Below are positions 1-8,938 of a stretch of 64,000 bases of DNA, piece after piece. Location: contig ONEF01000003.1 of NCBI GenBank assembly GCA_900316795.1, positions 124,001-188,000 of the forward strand, written 5' to 3'. The translations under genes were made by a program, and so were the position numbers. The notes below the pieces were generated by a model, which was not told the origin of the DNA, searched no databases, and saw only the letters and a list, made by a program, of their open reading frames with translations. Source of the DNA: an uncultured Bacteroidales bacterium. GTDB taxonomy: Bacteria; Bacteroidota; Bacteroidia; Bacteroidales; UBA932. Position 1 is the stretch's first letter. Every line of letters starts with the position of its first letter.

Positions 1-2250
1 GTTTATAGCTACGGTAACACCGGCCATTACTATAGAAACCATACTCATCAGCTTTATAAGGATGTTAAGTGACGGGCCGCTGGTATCCTTGAACGGATCT
101 CCAACAGTGTCTCCCACTACCGTAGCCTTGTGGGCGTACGAACCCTTGCCTCCGTAATGGCCTTCTTCCACATATTTCTTGGCGTTGTCCCAGGCTCCAC
201 CGGAATTAGCCATGAACACAGCCAGGACAAAACCAGCACCAAGACCTCCGGCAAGAAGCCCCAAAACGCCTGAAACACCGAGCAATATGCCAACTATGAC
301 AGGAGCTGCAATAGCCAGCAAGGAAGATCCTATCATTTCCCGCTGTGCACTCCTGGTGGAAATCTCAACGCAACGGGCGTAATCAGGAGTTGACGTTCCA
401 TCCAGGATTCCCTTGTCTGAAGAGAACTGTCGCCTTACTTCCTCCACCATCTTCTGGGCTGCCCTTCCGACTGAACCCATGGTCAGTCCGCAGAACAGGA
501 ACGCCAGCATTGAACCGATGAAAACTCCGACGAGGACTTTCGGGTTCATGAGATTCACGTCGAACCACGTCATGAAATCAGCAAAGCCGGCACTGTGGAG
601 AGCTTCTTTGCTGTCCACAGCAAGAGTCTGTGTGTTAAGGCTCCTTATGGCGGCTTCGAGACCGGATGTGTCTGCAACCCTCAGAAGCGCAATCTTTATC
701 TCCTCTATATATGAAGCCAGCAGTGCAAGAGCTGTAAGAGCTGCAGAACCGATGGCAAAGCCCTTGCCGGTTGCAGCTGTCGTGTTTCCAAGGGCATCGA
801 GAACATCGGTGCGGTCTCTGACCTCAGGTTCAAGGCCGCTCATCTGGGCATTTCCTCCGGCATTGTCAGCTATAGGACCATAAGCATCTGTCGCCAAGGT
901 GATTCCCAGAGTGGAAAGCATTCCTACGGCAGCTATTCCTATGCCGTAAAGGCCGAATGAAAGGTTCTCCTTGGAGAGAAGGTCTGAGGAAAACTCTGTA
1001 GCGCAAAGGTATGCCAGTATAATCGCCGCACCTATCGTGACCACCGGAATGGCAGTTGAAATCATACCGGTACCTACACCGGAGATGATGACTGTGGCCG
1101 GGCCGGTCTGGGCGCTCTCGGCGATTTTCTTGGTCGGCTTGTATGAATGAGATGTATAATATTCGGTTGTCTTACCTATTATAATACCTGCCAGAAGCCC
1201 TGTCAGAACTGAGAAGGATATACCCAGCCAGTGAGAAAGCCCCAGGGCATACAATATAACAAAGGAGAATATCGCGATAAGGACAGAAGATACATTAACC
1301 CCAAAATTCAGCGATTTGAGCAGCTGGCCCATACCGGCATTCTCTTTGGTCTTTACAAGGAAAACACCGATAACAGACAGGAAAACTCCCACCGCGGCTA
1401 TCAGCATAGGAGCAAAGACAGCCTTTATCTGCATGCCGCCCTGGCCTATGAAAGCGCTGGCACCCAGAGCGGCCGTAGCCAGAACACTTCCGCAATAAGA
1501 CTCATAGAGGTCTGCTCCCATTCCGGCAACATCACCTACATTGTCTCCTACATTGTCTGCAATGGTTGCAGGATTCCTCGGGTCGTCTTCAGGTATGCCT
1601 GCCTCCGTCTTGCCTACCAGGTCCGCTCCCACATCCGCAGCCTTGGTGTAGATGCCGCCGCCCACCCTGGCAAACAGAGCCTGTGTGGAAGCACCCATAC
1701 CGAATGTCAGCATAGTGGTCGTGATAATGGTAAGTTTCTGGGTTGCGTCTGAAGGATTGATGAAATAGTCCAGCACCATATACCATATAGATATATCAAG
1801 CAGACCGAGCCCTACAACCGTAAGCCCCATCACCGCACCGCTCCTGAATGCAACCTTCAGACCTTTGTTCAACGATGAGCGGGCTGCATTTGCTGTACGA
1901 GCCGAAGCATAGGTGGCAGTCTTCATCCCGATGAAGCCTGCAAGACCGCTGAAAAAACCTCCGGTCAAAAAAGCGAAAGGAACCCAGCCGTTCTGGATCC
2001 CAAGGCCATAAGCAAGGAAGGCAAACACCGCAGCCAAAACCAGAAATACAACGATGACCACTTTGTACTGCTGCTTAAGATAAGCCATAGCCCCCTGCCG
2101 TACATAGGAAGCTATCTCCTTCATCTTAGGAGTTCCCTCATCCTGACGAAGCATCTGCCTGTAGAAAATGTAGGCAAAAGCCAAAGCTGTCAATGAAGCT
2201 GCCGGGACAAGATAAAACAAATAAGCCGTCAAGTCCATATCCATAATCAT
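1..2250 (-). CDS. hppA: membrane-bound ion-pumping pyrophosphatase, C-terminus cut by window edge
   Basis: Couples hydrolysis of cytosolic PPi to pumping of H+ and/or Na+ across the inner membrane. The reverse complement shows the family signature GIPEDDPRNPATIADNVGDN followed by VGDVAGMGADLYE (about 1500-1600), preceded by ARVGGGIYTKAADVGADLVG; these build the Mg-PPi site. A second site near 760-795 reads LGNTTAATGKG. The alanine where potassium-independent enzymes carry lysine points to a K+-dependent type. Whether it moves H+, Na+ or both cannot be told here. Multiple hydrophobic helices run throughout. The start is ATG at 2250, with in-frame ATGs at 2244 and 2238. It begins 17 bases after the murI stop, so the two are probably co-transcribed. 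The 3' end lies beyond base 1. Confidence 0.93.
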   Translation of the reverse strand, partial: MIMDMDLTAYLFYLVPAASLTALAFAYIFYRQMLRQDEGTPKMKEIASYVRQGAMAYLKQQYKVVIVVFLVLAAVFAFLAYGLGIQNGWVPFAFLTGGFFSGLAGFIGMKTATYASARTANAARSSLNKGLKVAFRSGAVMGLTVVGLGLLDISIWYMVLDYFINPSDATQKLTIITTTMLTFGMGASTQALFARVGGGIYTKAADVGADLVGKTEAGIPEDDPRNPATIADNVGDNVGDVAGMGADLYESYCGSVLATAALGASAFIGQGGMQIKAVFAPMLIAAVGVFLSVIGVFLVKTKENAGMGQLLKSLNFGVNVSSVLIAIFSFVILYALGLSHWLGISFSVLTGLLAGIIIGKTTEYYTSHSYKPTKKIAESAQTGPATVIISGVGTGMISTAIPVVTIGAAIILAYLCATEFSSDLLSKENLSFGLYGIGIAAVGMLSTLGITLATDAYGPIADNAGGNAQMSGLEPEVRDRTDVLDALGNTTAATGKGFAIGSAALTALALLASYIEEIKIALLRVADTSGLEAAIRSLNTQTLAVDSKEALHSAGFADFMTWFDVNLMNPKVLVGVFIGSMLAFLFCGLTMGSVGRAAQKMVEEVRRQFSSDKGILDGTSTPDYARCVEISTRSAQREMIGSSLLAIAAPVIVGILLGVSGVLGLLAGGLGAGFVLAVFMANSGGAWDNAKKYVEEGHYGGKGSYAHKATVVGDTVGDPFKDTSGPSLNILIKLMSMVSIVMAGVTVAIN

Positions 2251-2266
2251 TAGTAAACAATTCAAA

Positions 2267-3127
2267 TTATATATCCAAAGATACAAAATTTTTCTTTCTC
2301 AAACCCAAGATTTGGCTTTCATTTAGTAAGCAACTGGCCTCAATTTCATCCACCACAGTCTCAGCAAGCTTCTTTAAAACATCTGATTTAGAGCCTGTTG
2401 TAGCAATCGTTATCTTGGGCTCGCGAGTTAGGCAAGACGTGCCTGACGTCCCATGACCATCGTTTGTACGGGTCTGGCGCAAAAGCATACCAGCTCTTTT
2501 TGCCACAGCCGGTGCCGGATTGATAATATTGAAATTTTCAGGCGCAAAGCGTCTTATCAGCTTCTCAAGGAACGGATAATGGGTACATCCCAAAACCACA
2601 CAGTCTGCTCCGGCCTCCAGCATAGGGTCAATATACTTTTTTACAAGTCTTTCTGCCTCAGGAGAATCGGTATTCCCAGACTCTACCAGTTCCACAAGTC
2701 CTTCCCCTACACGCTCAATGATCTTCACTTGTTTTTTGCGCGCGTATTTTTCAGAAGTTGCAAGATAAAGGCTGCCTTTGAAAGTGCCCTGCGTTGCAAG
2801 CACCCCTATTACCCCAGTCTTGGTCATTGCAGCTGCCGGTTTAACAGCAGGCTCCATTCCAACAAACGGAATATCAAACGTTTGGCGCAAATATTCAATT
2901 GCAGCTGCAGTTGCCGTGTTGCAGGCCACAACTATTATTTCCGCCTTCCTTTCAATAAGAAATCTTGAAATAGAGACTGCTCTTTTAATTATCATTTCCT
3001 TACTTTTAGGACCATAAGGACAATATGCCGCATCAGAAATATAGTAGTAATCTTCTGAGGGCATTAACTTTACAAGCTCCTTCCAAACTGAAAGGCCTCC
3101 AGCTCCTGAATCAAAAATACCAATCAT
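2267..3127 (-). CDS. murI: glutamate racemase
   Basis: Interconverts L- and D-glutamate in the cytosol for peptidoglycan synthesis. The start is placed at the ATG before IGIFDSGAGGLSV, the invariant N-terminus of the family; a longer in-frame extension of 21 codons upstream would cover the promoter and is rejected. Both catalytic cysteines are present, in VVACNTATA (about C69) and VLGCTHYPF (about C181). At 286 residues the length is normal. It is followed closely by the membrane pyrophosphatase gene. A TATATTTG promoter element lies about 40 bases upstream. Confidence 0.93.
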   Translation of the reverse strand: MIGIFDSGAGGLSVWKELVKLMPSEDYYYISDAAYCPYGPKSKEMIIKRAVSISRFLIERKAEIIVVACNTATAAAIEYLRQTFDIPFVGMEPAVKPAAAMTKTGVIGVLATQGTFKGSLYLATSEKYARKKQVKIIERVGEGLVELVESGNTDSPEAERLVKKYIDPMLEAGADCVVLGCTHYPFLEKLIRRFAPENFNIINPAPAVAKRAGMLLRQTRTNDGHGTSGTSCLTREPKITIATTGSKSDVLKKLAETVVDEIEASCLLNESQILGLRKKNFVSLDI

Positions 3128-3167
3128 TAAAACCGCGTTTAAGAGGGTCCAATTCCCATTGTCTGCA

Positions 3168-3175
3168 CAAATATA
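3168..3175 (-). promoter_or_regulatory. -7 promoter element for murI
   Basis: On the minus strand this reads TATATTTG, a full match to the Bacteroidetes -7 consensus TAnnTTTG. I see no good -33 TTTG at the expected distance. It would give a leader of about 35 bases. Confidence 0.55.
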
Positions 3176-3348
3176 ACAAAAATGTTGCATTTTTAATTAA
3201 CGATTCTAACCGCTATGACAAAAACTTCCTCAGTTATTTGGTTTTTGGGAAAAATATGTGTAGCTTGCAACCCAGAACTAAAGCCAACCTGACCAATAAT
3301 TATTAACAAATAAACAACACTACTTAAAATTAACTAAAAATCAACCAA

Positions 3349-6300
3349 ATGAAACGAATTACATTTGTTTTGGCGTTACTTTTGTTATGTGTTGGGCAAC
3401 TTGCTTATGCACAGACAATAAAAGTGACAGGAACCGTTTCCGATGCGGCTGATAACGAGCCTTTAATCGGTGCGGGTGTTATGGTAAAAGGTACCACGAA
3501 TGGTGTTGCTACTGATGCTAACGGACAGTTCGTCATCAACGTAAGGAGAGACGCTGTTCTCGTTTTCACCTATCAGGGTTATGCAACTCAGGAGGTTGCC
3601 GTAAACGGCAGGTCCGTAATCAATGTAGCTCTTCAGAATGAGGCAACTACTCTGGAAGATGTCATCATTGTCGGTTACGGTACAGGTAGAAAAATCTCCA
3701 CAGTGGTAGGTTCAGCCCAGACAGTAAAGGCCAAGGCCCTCAAGGACAAACCGGTTATCAATGCCGCCGATGCTCTTCAGGGACAGGTTGCCGGTCTGCA
3801 GGTTTACACCTCTTCAGGAGACCCTTCAGCCACTGTATCAATGCGAATCAGAGGTGTGAACTCTCTCCAGGCTTCAACTACTCCTCTGTTCGTTCTGGAT
3901 GGTACTCCAGTTCTTTCAGACATCTTCAACACACTGAACCCTAACGACATCGAGAGCGTTACCATCCTTAAGGACGCTTCTTCAACCTCTATCTACGGTT
4001 CACGTGCCGCCAACGGAGTTGTTTACATCACAACCAAGAAAGGTTCCAGCGAGAAGCCTGTAGTAAAGCTTTCTGCAAACTACGGTATTTCCAACCTTGC
4101 AAGAAACCCTATCAAGCGCGTCAACGCTGAGGAATGGTTCCGCCTGGCTGAAATGGTTAACCCTGATTATCTGACAGACGCTGACTTCCAGGCAAACAAG
4201 AAGTTCAGACTTGAAAACAAGATTGAGACAGACTGGATGAAATGGTCTTTGAACCATAACATCCCTACTATGGGAGGTGACTTCTCCATTTCCGGTAGAA
4301 CTAAGGCTCTTGACTACTACATCTCTTTGGCTGCCAACAGAATGGAAGGTATTGAGCCTCTGACTGCACACAACCGCTATGCTGCACGTGTCAACATGAA
4401 CGTTACTGCTACAGACTGGTTCAAGTTCGGTATATCAATGGGTGTCGGCTACCAGCAGTCAAGACTCAACCCTTACAACTCAGACTACTCTTCAGGCAAC
4501 CGTAACAACTGGAACAACCCTGTGAACTTCGCTTTGTGGGCACCAACCTGGTGGACTCCATACGAGATTCTCACAGACGGTTCCGGAAACTTCATCGGCT
4601 ATGGCGAAGAGACTCCTTTCATGGATGACTTCGGAGCATACAGCCCTAAGTACCGTTACAAATATCTGAAGGTAAAGGAAAACAATGTAAGGTTCAACGG
4701 CAATATCTACGAGCAGATAACTCCTCTGAAGGGCCTGACAATCAAGTTTGCCCAGGGCCTTGAGGGTTATGACTACAGGTTTACAAGAAGAGATATGCAG
4801 GATCCTGAGGACTGGATTCATATTTACCATGCTGACGGTCCTTATGCAGAACAGAGCTTCAGAAGATATTGGAGGGCTACTTCAACCAACACAATTGAGT
4901 ACAAGTTCCAGGTTGCAGAGAACCACAACTTTACAGCCCTGGTTGGTCAGGAGGCTATCATCAACAACTCTACAGGTTTCGGCGCAAGCGGAAGCGGTAT
5001 GTCTGATGGTCGTCTGACCACTTTGTCAAATGCAAGTGACGACAAGCCTAAAACCATATCAGAGAGCTGGTCTCAGTACAAGTTCAACTCTATTTTCTCA
5101 AGAGTTTCCTACGACTACAAAGGCAAGTATTATATAGATGCCTCTTTCCGTCGTGACGGTTCCTCATTGTTCGGTTTCAACAACAAGTATGCAAACTTCT
5201 GGTCTGCCGGTGCAATGTGGAACATCAAGGCTGAGAACTTCCTCAAGGATGTTTCCTGGATTGACAAACTGCAGCTTTCTGCAAACTACGGTACTGTAGG
5301 TAACTCAGGTATCGACAACTACCTTGCTCACGCTCTTGTAAGACAAGGTACTGAGTACAAGGGTACTACATATTATATCGCCAGCCCTGGTAACGAAAAC
5401 CTTACCTGGGAAACAGTGGAGAGTTTGAACGTTGCTCTCGATTTCCGCCTCTGGAACAGACTTGAGGCTAAGGTAGAGTGGTACAGGAAGATGACAAAGG
5501 ATATGCTCCTTGACATTCCTTGGTCTTATGCAACAGGATTCTCCGGCGGTGCCGGCAACATCGGTAACATGAAGAACACCGGTGTGGAGGCTACCATCAC
5601 ATACGACTGGGTTCGCAACGAGAACATGTTCCTGCAGACAAGCCTGAACATTTCTTACAACAAGGACAAGATCACCAAGCTGTTTGACGGACGTGACTCC
5701 TTCGAGCTTCCTGACTATGGTCTTAACTACTGTGTAGGCCACTCAGCAGGTGAACTCTGGTACGTCAAGAGCGCAGGTATCGACCCTGCAACCGGACGTC
5801 CTCTGTGGTATGACAAGGATGGCAACATCACAGACGTTTACTCAGGTGACAACCGCGTTCTCCTCGGCAAGTCAAGATATGCTCCTTGGTCAACCGGTCT
5901 CCAGATCGACTTCCAGTACAAGAACTTCGCTCTCCAGGCACAGTTCTCCGGTATCTTCGGCAAGTATCTGATCAACAATGACCGTTACTTCTACACCAAC
6001 TCCAACTTTGCAGACAATCGTCTTGCAAGTGAGCTCCTTACCAAGATGTGGCAGACTCCTGGCCAGAAGGCCAAGTATCCTAACCCACTCTACGTTGTAA
6101 ATGACGAGTGCTTCGACTCCCGTCTGGTTGAGAACGCTTCATTCGTAAGACTCAAGGGTGTTACCCTTTCTTACTCTCTCGGCAAGAACGCCATCAACAA
6201 GCTGGGTGGTGTGCTTACAGGCGTAAGATTCTTCGTAACAGGACGTAACCTTCTTACTTGGACAAAGTACACAGGTTGGGATCCTGAGCAGAATATTAAC

Positions 6301-6363
6301 CTTCAGCTCGCTGTTTACCCTAACACTAAACAGTATGCAGCAGGTGTTGAGTTAACTTTCTAA
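3349..6363 (+). CDS. SusC/RagA-family TonB-dependent outer membrane transporter
   Basis: Outer-membrane beta-barrel that imports large ligands (glycans or peptides) with TonB energy and a SusD lid. A signal peptide ends at AYA (residue 21). It is followed by a carboxypeptidase-regulatory-like domain (about 25-100, with VTGTVSDAADNEPLIGAGV), a TonB-box-like segment LEDVIIVGYGTG (about 102-113), a plug with the SusC hallmark RIRGVNSL and SIYGSRAANGVV, and a long barrel ending in phenylalanine (ELTF). At 1004 residues it is typical. susD follows after 12 bases. The 220 bases upstream contain no clear TAnnTTTG element. No CAZyme or sigma/anti-sigma gene sits nearby, so the substrate is not evident; the M64 peptidase downstream hints at peptide or glycoprotein use (inference). 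Confidence 0.95.
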   Translation: MKRITFVLALLLLCVGQLAYAQTIKVTGTVSDAADNEPLIGAGVMVKGTTNGVATDANGQFVINVRRDAVLVFTYQGYATQEVAVNGRSVINVALQNEATTLEDVIIVGYGTGRKISTVVGSAQTVKAKALKDKPVINAADALQGQVAGLQVYTSSGDPSATVSMRIRGVNSLQASTTPLFVLDGTPVLSDIFNTLNPNDIESVTILKDASSTSIYGSRAANGVVYITTKKGSSEKPVVKLSANYGISNLARNPIKRVNAEEWFRLAEMVNPDYLTDADFQANKKFRLENKIETDWMKWSLNHNIPTMGGDFSISGRTKALDYYISLAANRMEGIEPLTAHNRYAARVNMNVTATDWFKFGISMGVGYQQSRLNPYNSDYSSGNRNNWNNPVNFALWAPTWWTPYEILTDGSGNFIGYGEETPFMDDFGAYSPKYRYKYLKVKENNVRFNGNIYEQITPLKGLTIKFAQGLEGYDYRFTRRDMQDPEDWIHIYHADGPYAEQSFRRYWRATSTNTIEYKFQVAENHNFTALVGQEAIINNSTGFGASGSGMSDGRLTTLSNASDDKPKTISESWSQYKFNSIFSRVSYDYKGKYYIDASFRRDGSSLFGFNNKYANFWSAGAMWNIKAENFLKDVSWIDKLQLSANYGTVGNSGIDNYLAHALVRQGTEYKGTTYYIASPGNENLTWETVESLNVALDFRLWNRLEAKVEWYRKMTKDMLLDIPWSYATGFSGGAGNIGNMKNTGVEATITYDWVRNENMFLQTSLNISYNKDKITKLFDGRDSFELPDYGLNYCVGHSAGELWYVKSAGIDPATGRPLWYDKDGNITDVYSGDNRVLLGKSRYAPWSTGLQIDFQYKNFALQAQFSGIFGKYLINNDRYFYTNSNFADNRLASELLTKMWQTPGQKAKYPNPLYVVNDECFDSRLVENASFVRLKGVTLSYSLGKNAINKLGGVLTGVRFFVTGRNLLTWTKYTGWDPEQNINLQLAVYPNTKQYAAGVELTF

Positions 6364-6375
6364 ATAATTGAGAAT

Positions 6376-7890
6376 ATGAAAAAGATTATATTATCACTTG
6401 CAGTTTTAGCTCTCTTGGTTACAAGTTGCAACCTTGATGAACAGCCACAGGGAGTTCTTCCTAGAGAAGGTTCAGCTTCTACTTTGGAGATGATTGAAGG
6501 CTGGGCTAAATATGAGTATATTTATATGAGAGCTTATACAGCCGGTTCATATATCTATACTCAGGAAATTGCTTCTGACTTCTTCAACCCTTCAATAGAC
6601 TATGGTAACCGTGAAGGTGCCGAGTACAGATGGGACTGGAACTCCGGTGCTCCTTTCGTTGACCTCTGGGGTGGAGCTTACAGCGGTATAAACCACGCTT
6701 GTTTCCTCATCGAGGAGGCTGGGAAGATTGACAAATCTGAATTTGACGCAAGCCAGCTCAAACGCTTCAACAGAGTTCTTGCAGTGGCTCACTTTACCAA
6801 GGCTTACCTTGGTCTGAAGCTCCTGGAATTCTATGCACCTGTTTACAATTCTGCAAACAAAGACAAGTATGGCATCATGCTGGTTGATTTGCACCGTCCT
6901 ACTGGCAACATCGAAGAGTATCCTGGAAGAAGTTCTGTTGAAGATTCATACAACTGGGTTCTCAATGAATCTAAAGAAGCTGAATCTCTTATTTCCGGTT
7001 TTGCCGGTGAAGAAGGCGCTGACGAACTTAACATAGATATCGTCCACGCTTTCCAGGCAAGACTGGCCCTTTATATGGGTAACTGGGATGAGGCTATTGC
7101 CAAATCAACTGCTCTGGTTGACGGAGGCAAATACAACCTCTGCAAAGATCAGGCTGAGATGACTGAACTTTGGAAGAATGACTCTGGTCAGGAGTGCATC
7201 ATGCAGCTTTGGGCTTCCATAGATTCAAGACCTAGCAGCAATGACCCTTCTTACTTCGGATACAACCCGACCAACGACCAGTACAGACCGGACTGGATTC
7301 CTAACAAGTGGGTGGCTTCTGGCCTCTATGGAACAGGAGACCTCAGATTCTCCACATGGTTCTCTACCGGACTTAAAGTCACTACTTCCATTGGAACTGC
7401 CTCAGGAATGACCCTTATGAACAAGTTCCCTGGAAACTCTACTTTGGCTGAGAGCGCAACCGCACACCTTAACAAGATTAAACCTTTCCGTCTTGCTGAA
7501 CAGATTCTTATCGCTGCCGAGGCATTTGCAAACAAGGGCGGCGCTGATGCAGTAGCATGCCAGTATCTTGACAAACTCGGATCAAAGAGAATTGCTTCTT
7601 ACCATGAAGTATCCCTTACCGGCGATGCCCTTAAGGATTACATCAAGGAAGAATGGGCAAGAGAGTTCATCGGTGAAGGTTTCAGATGGTTCTGCCTCAA
7701 GAGATGGGGTGAGGGAATGTCTGCAAGACCAGATCCTCAGCTTGCTCCGCTCATCCACACCGGTGGATCCAACGGACCAGCTCTTAACCTCGCAGTTTCT
7801 GCTTCTGACCACCGTTGGGTAGCTCCTATCCCAGTTGATGAGCTCGCTGCCAACCCTCAGATCAGAGATCAGCAGAATCCTGGTTATTAA
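6376..7890 (+). CDS. SusD/RagB-family surface nutrient-binding lipoprotein
   Basis: Partner lid of the SusC transporter, anchored to the outer leaflet of the outer membrane. The N-terminus is a lipoprotein signal, MKKIILSLAVLALLVTSC, with the lipobox cysteine at residue 18. The body has the alpha-helical TPR-like organisation of SusD. The C-terminal third carries the family pattern AWAREFIGEGFRWFCLKRW, seen here as KEEWAREFIGEGFRWFCLKR, and the ending IRDQQNPGY is typical of SusD proteins. It is 504 residues long and is translated 12 bases after susC, so the pair is one operon. The ligand is unknown. Confidence 0.95.
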   Translation: MKKIILSLAVLALLVTSCNLDEQPQGVLPREGSASTLEMIEGWAKYEYIYMRAYTAGSYIYTQEIASDFFNPSIDYGNREGAEYRWDWNSGAPFVDLWGGAYSGINHACFLIEEAGKIDKSEFDASQLKRFNRVLAVAHFTKAYLGLKLLEFYAPVYNSANKDKYGIMLVDLHRPTGNIEEYPGRSSVEDSYNWVLNESKEAESLISGFAGEEGADELNIDIVHAFQARLALYMGNWDEAIAKSTALVDGGKYNLCKDQAEMTELWKNDSGQECIMQLWASIDSRPSSNDPSYFGYNPTNDQYRPDWIPNKWVASGLYGTGDLRFSTWFSTGLKVTTSIGTASGMTLMNKFPGNSTLAESATAHLNKIKPFRLAEQILIAAEAFANKGGADAVACQYLDKLGSKRIASYHEVSLTGDALKDYIKEEWAREFIGEGFRWFCLKRWGEGMSARPDPQLAPLIHTGGSNGPALNLAVSASDHRWVAPIPVDELAANPQIRDQQNPGY

Positions 7891-7923
7891 CAGATAAACA
7901 AGTAATATTACTTAAAAAAAAAG

Positions 7924-8805
7924 ATGAATATGAAACTTATTAAATACGGATTTGGGTTATTGCTTTCTGTATTGTTCGTTACATCTTGTGCCACAAAATT
8001 TCCAGAGTACAAGGTTGTAAACGAGGATGTTTCCTGGGAGATGGGTGCCTTTGGATTTGGTATGGATGAAGCAGAAACTCCTATTGTTATCACTATACAG
8101 AGAGGCGTTGCTACCGAGGCCTTGGAAGTTCCAATTACCTTGACCGATGAATATGGTGTATATACCGTTTCTACCTCCAAAGTCAGTTTTGCCGCAGGTG
8201 AGTATTCAAAGCAAGTCACTCTTACCTATGACTATTCAGCTCTGACCCCTGGTGTTGAGTATATCTTCAAGTTGAGTTTCAACGACAATCTGGCCGGTGC
8301 CGGCTGCTTCAGCTCAATTGAAGGCAACGGAAAGATGCTCCTTCAGTATGAGGACTACAAGCAAGGTTATTATTCAGGGAGCTGGCAGGTAGATTTGAAT
8401 GCCATGGCATTCAAATGGGTTGACGGACCTATCATCCCAGATCTTGACAGCGACGAGTGGACTCTCCAGAGAGCCAAAGGTACAACAGCTTATTACAAGA
8501 TGGTGTTGTATGATGGTTTGGCTTCAATAGAGTTCAAGAATATCGGTGACGGAACTATGTTGGTTGACAAGTATCCTGGCTACAATGATTTTGCTACAAG
8601 ATGGTCTGCAGGTAGACTTGAGTGGGCTTTCACTCATAAGGGAAATGTTTATTCCTTCACTACCAGAGTGGCCAATAGCGAGGTTTCTTGCTCAGGCGAG
8701 GATCTTGTAAGCGGAGACTCTATCGAGCTTGAAGGGTGGACATACAAGAATGGTGGTAACTTGGTTAACCAGTACAACATGTATGTAGATTACGACATTC
8801 TGTAG
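7924..8805 (+). CDS. SusD-associated surface lipoprotein, function unknown
   Basis: A 293-residue lipoprotein with signal ending LLSVLFVTSC (cysteine about residue 22; a second ATG two codons in gives nearly the same protein). The first half is rich in beta-strand with a Calx-beta or DUF-like pattern (TPIVITIQRG, EVPITLTDEYG, VSFAAGEYSKQVTLTYD). The second half has alternating aromatic beta segments. Its place directly after susD, before a strong terminator, is that of the SusE/SusF-type accessory ligand-binding lipoproteins. That role is inferred from position and lipidation; I do not recognise the exact family. Confidence 0.8.
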   Translation: MNMKLIKYGFGLLLSVLFVTSCATKFPEYKVVNEDVSWEMGAFGFGMDEAETPIVITIQRGVATEALEVPITLTDEYGVYTVSTSKVSFAAGEYSKQVTLTYDYSALTPGVEYIFKLSFNDNLAGAGCFSSIEGNGKMLLQYEDYKQGYYSGSWQVDLNAMAFKWVDGPIIPDLDSDEWTLQRAKGTTAYYKMVLYDGLASIEFKNIGDGTMLVDKYPGYNDFATRWSAGRLEWAFTHKGNVYSFTTRVANSEVSCSGEDLVSGDSIELEGWTYKNGGNLVNQYNMYVDYDIL

Positions 8806-8826
8806 TATTACTGCTTTACCGAAGTT

Positions 8827-8856
8827 AAAGGCTGACCGGAAGGTCAGCCTTTTTCT
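8827..8856 (+). terminator. intrinsic terminator of the susCD operon
   Basis: A perfect 11-bp stem (AAAGGCTGACC / GGTCAGCCTTT) with a GGAA loop runs into TTTTCTTTT. It lies about 20 bases after the lipoprotein stop codon. Confidence 0.9.
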
Positions 8857-8887
8857 TTTGATTTGGGAACAATTATTGCTATATTTG
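8857..8887 (+). promoter_or_regulatory. promoter of the M64 peptidase gene
   Basis: TTTG at 8857-8860 and TATATTTG at 8880-8887 are separated by 19 bases, a full match to the Bacteroidetes promoter. With the terminator just upstream, the peptidase is a separate transcription unit with a leader of about 45 bases. Confidence 0.75.
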
Positions 8888-8938
8888 TTTTTACATTGAG
8901 TTTAGACCATTGATTCAGAAAACTAAAACCGTAACTAT

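Noticed and set aside
3025-3306. Plus-strand open frame of 93 codons before susC
   Set aside because: It lies largely antisense to the murI N-terminus and promoter and has no recognisable protein pattern.
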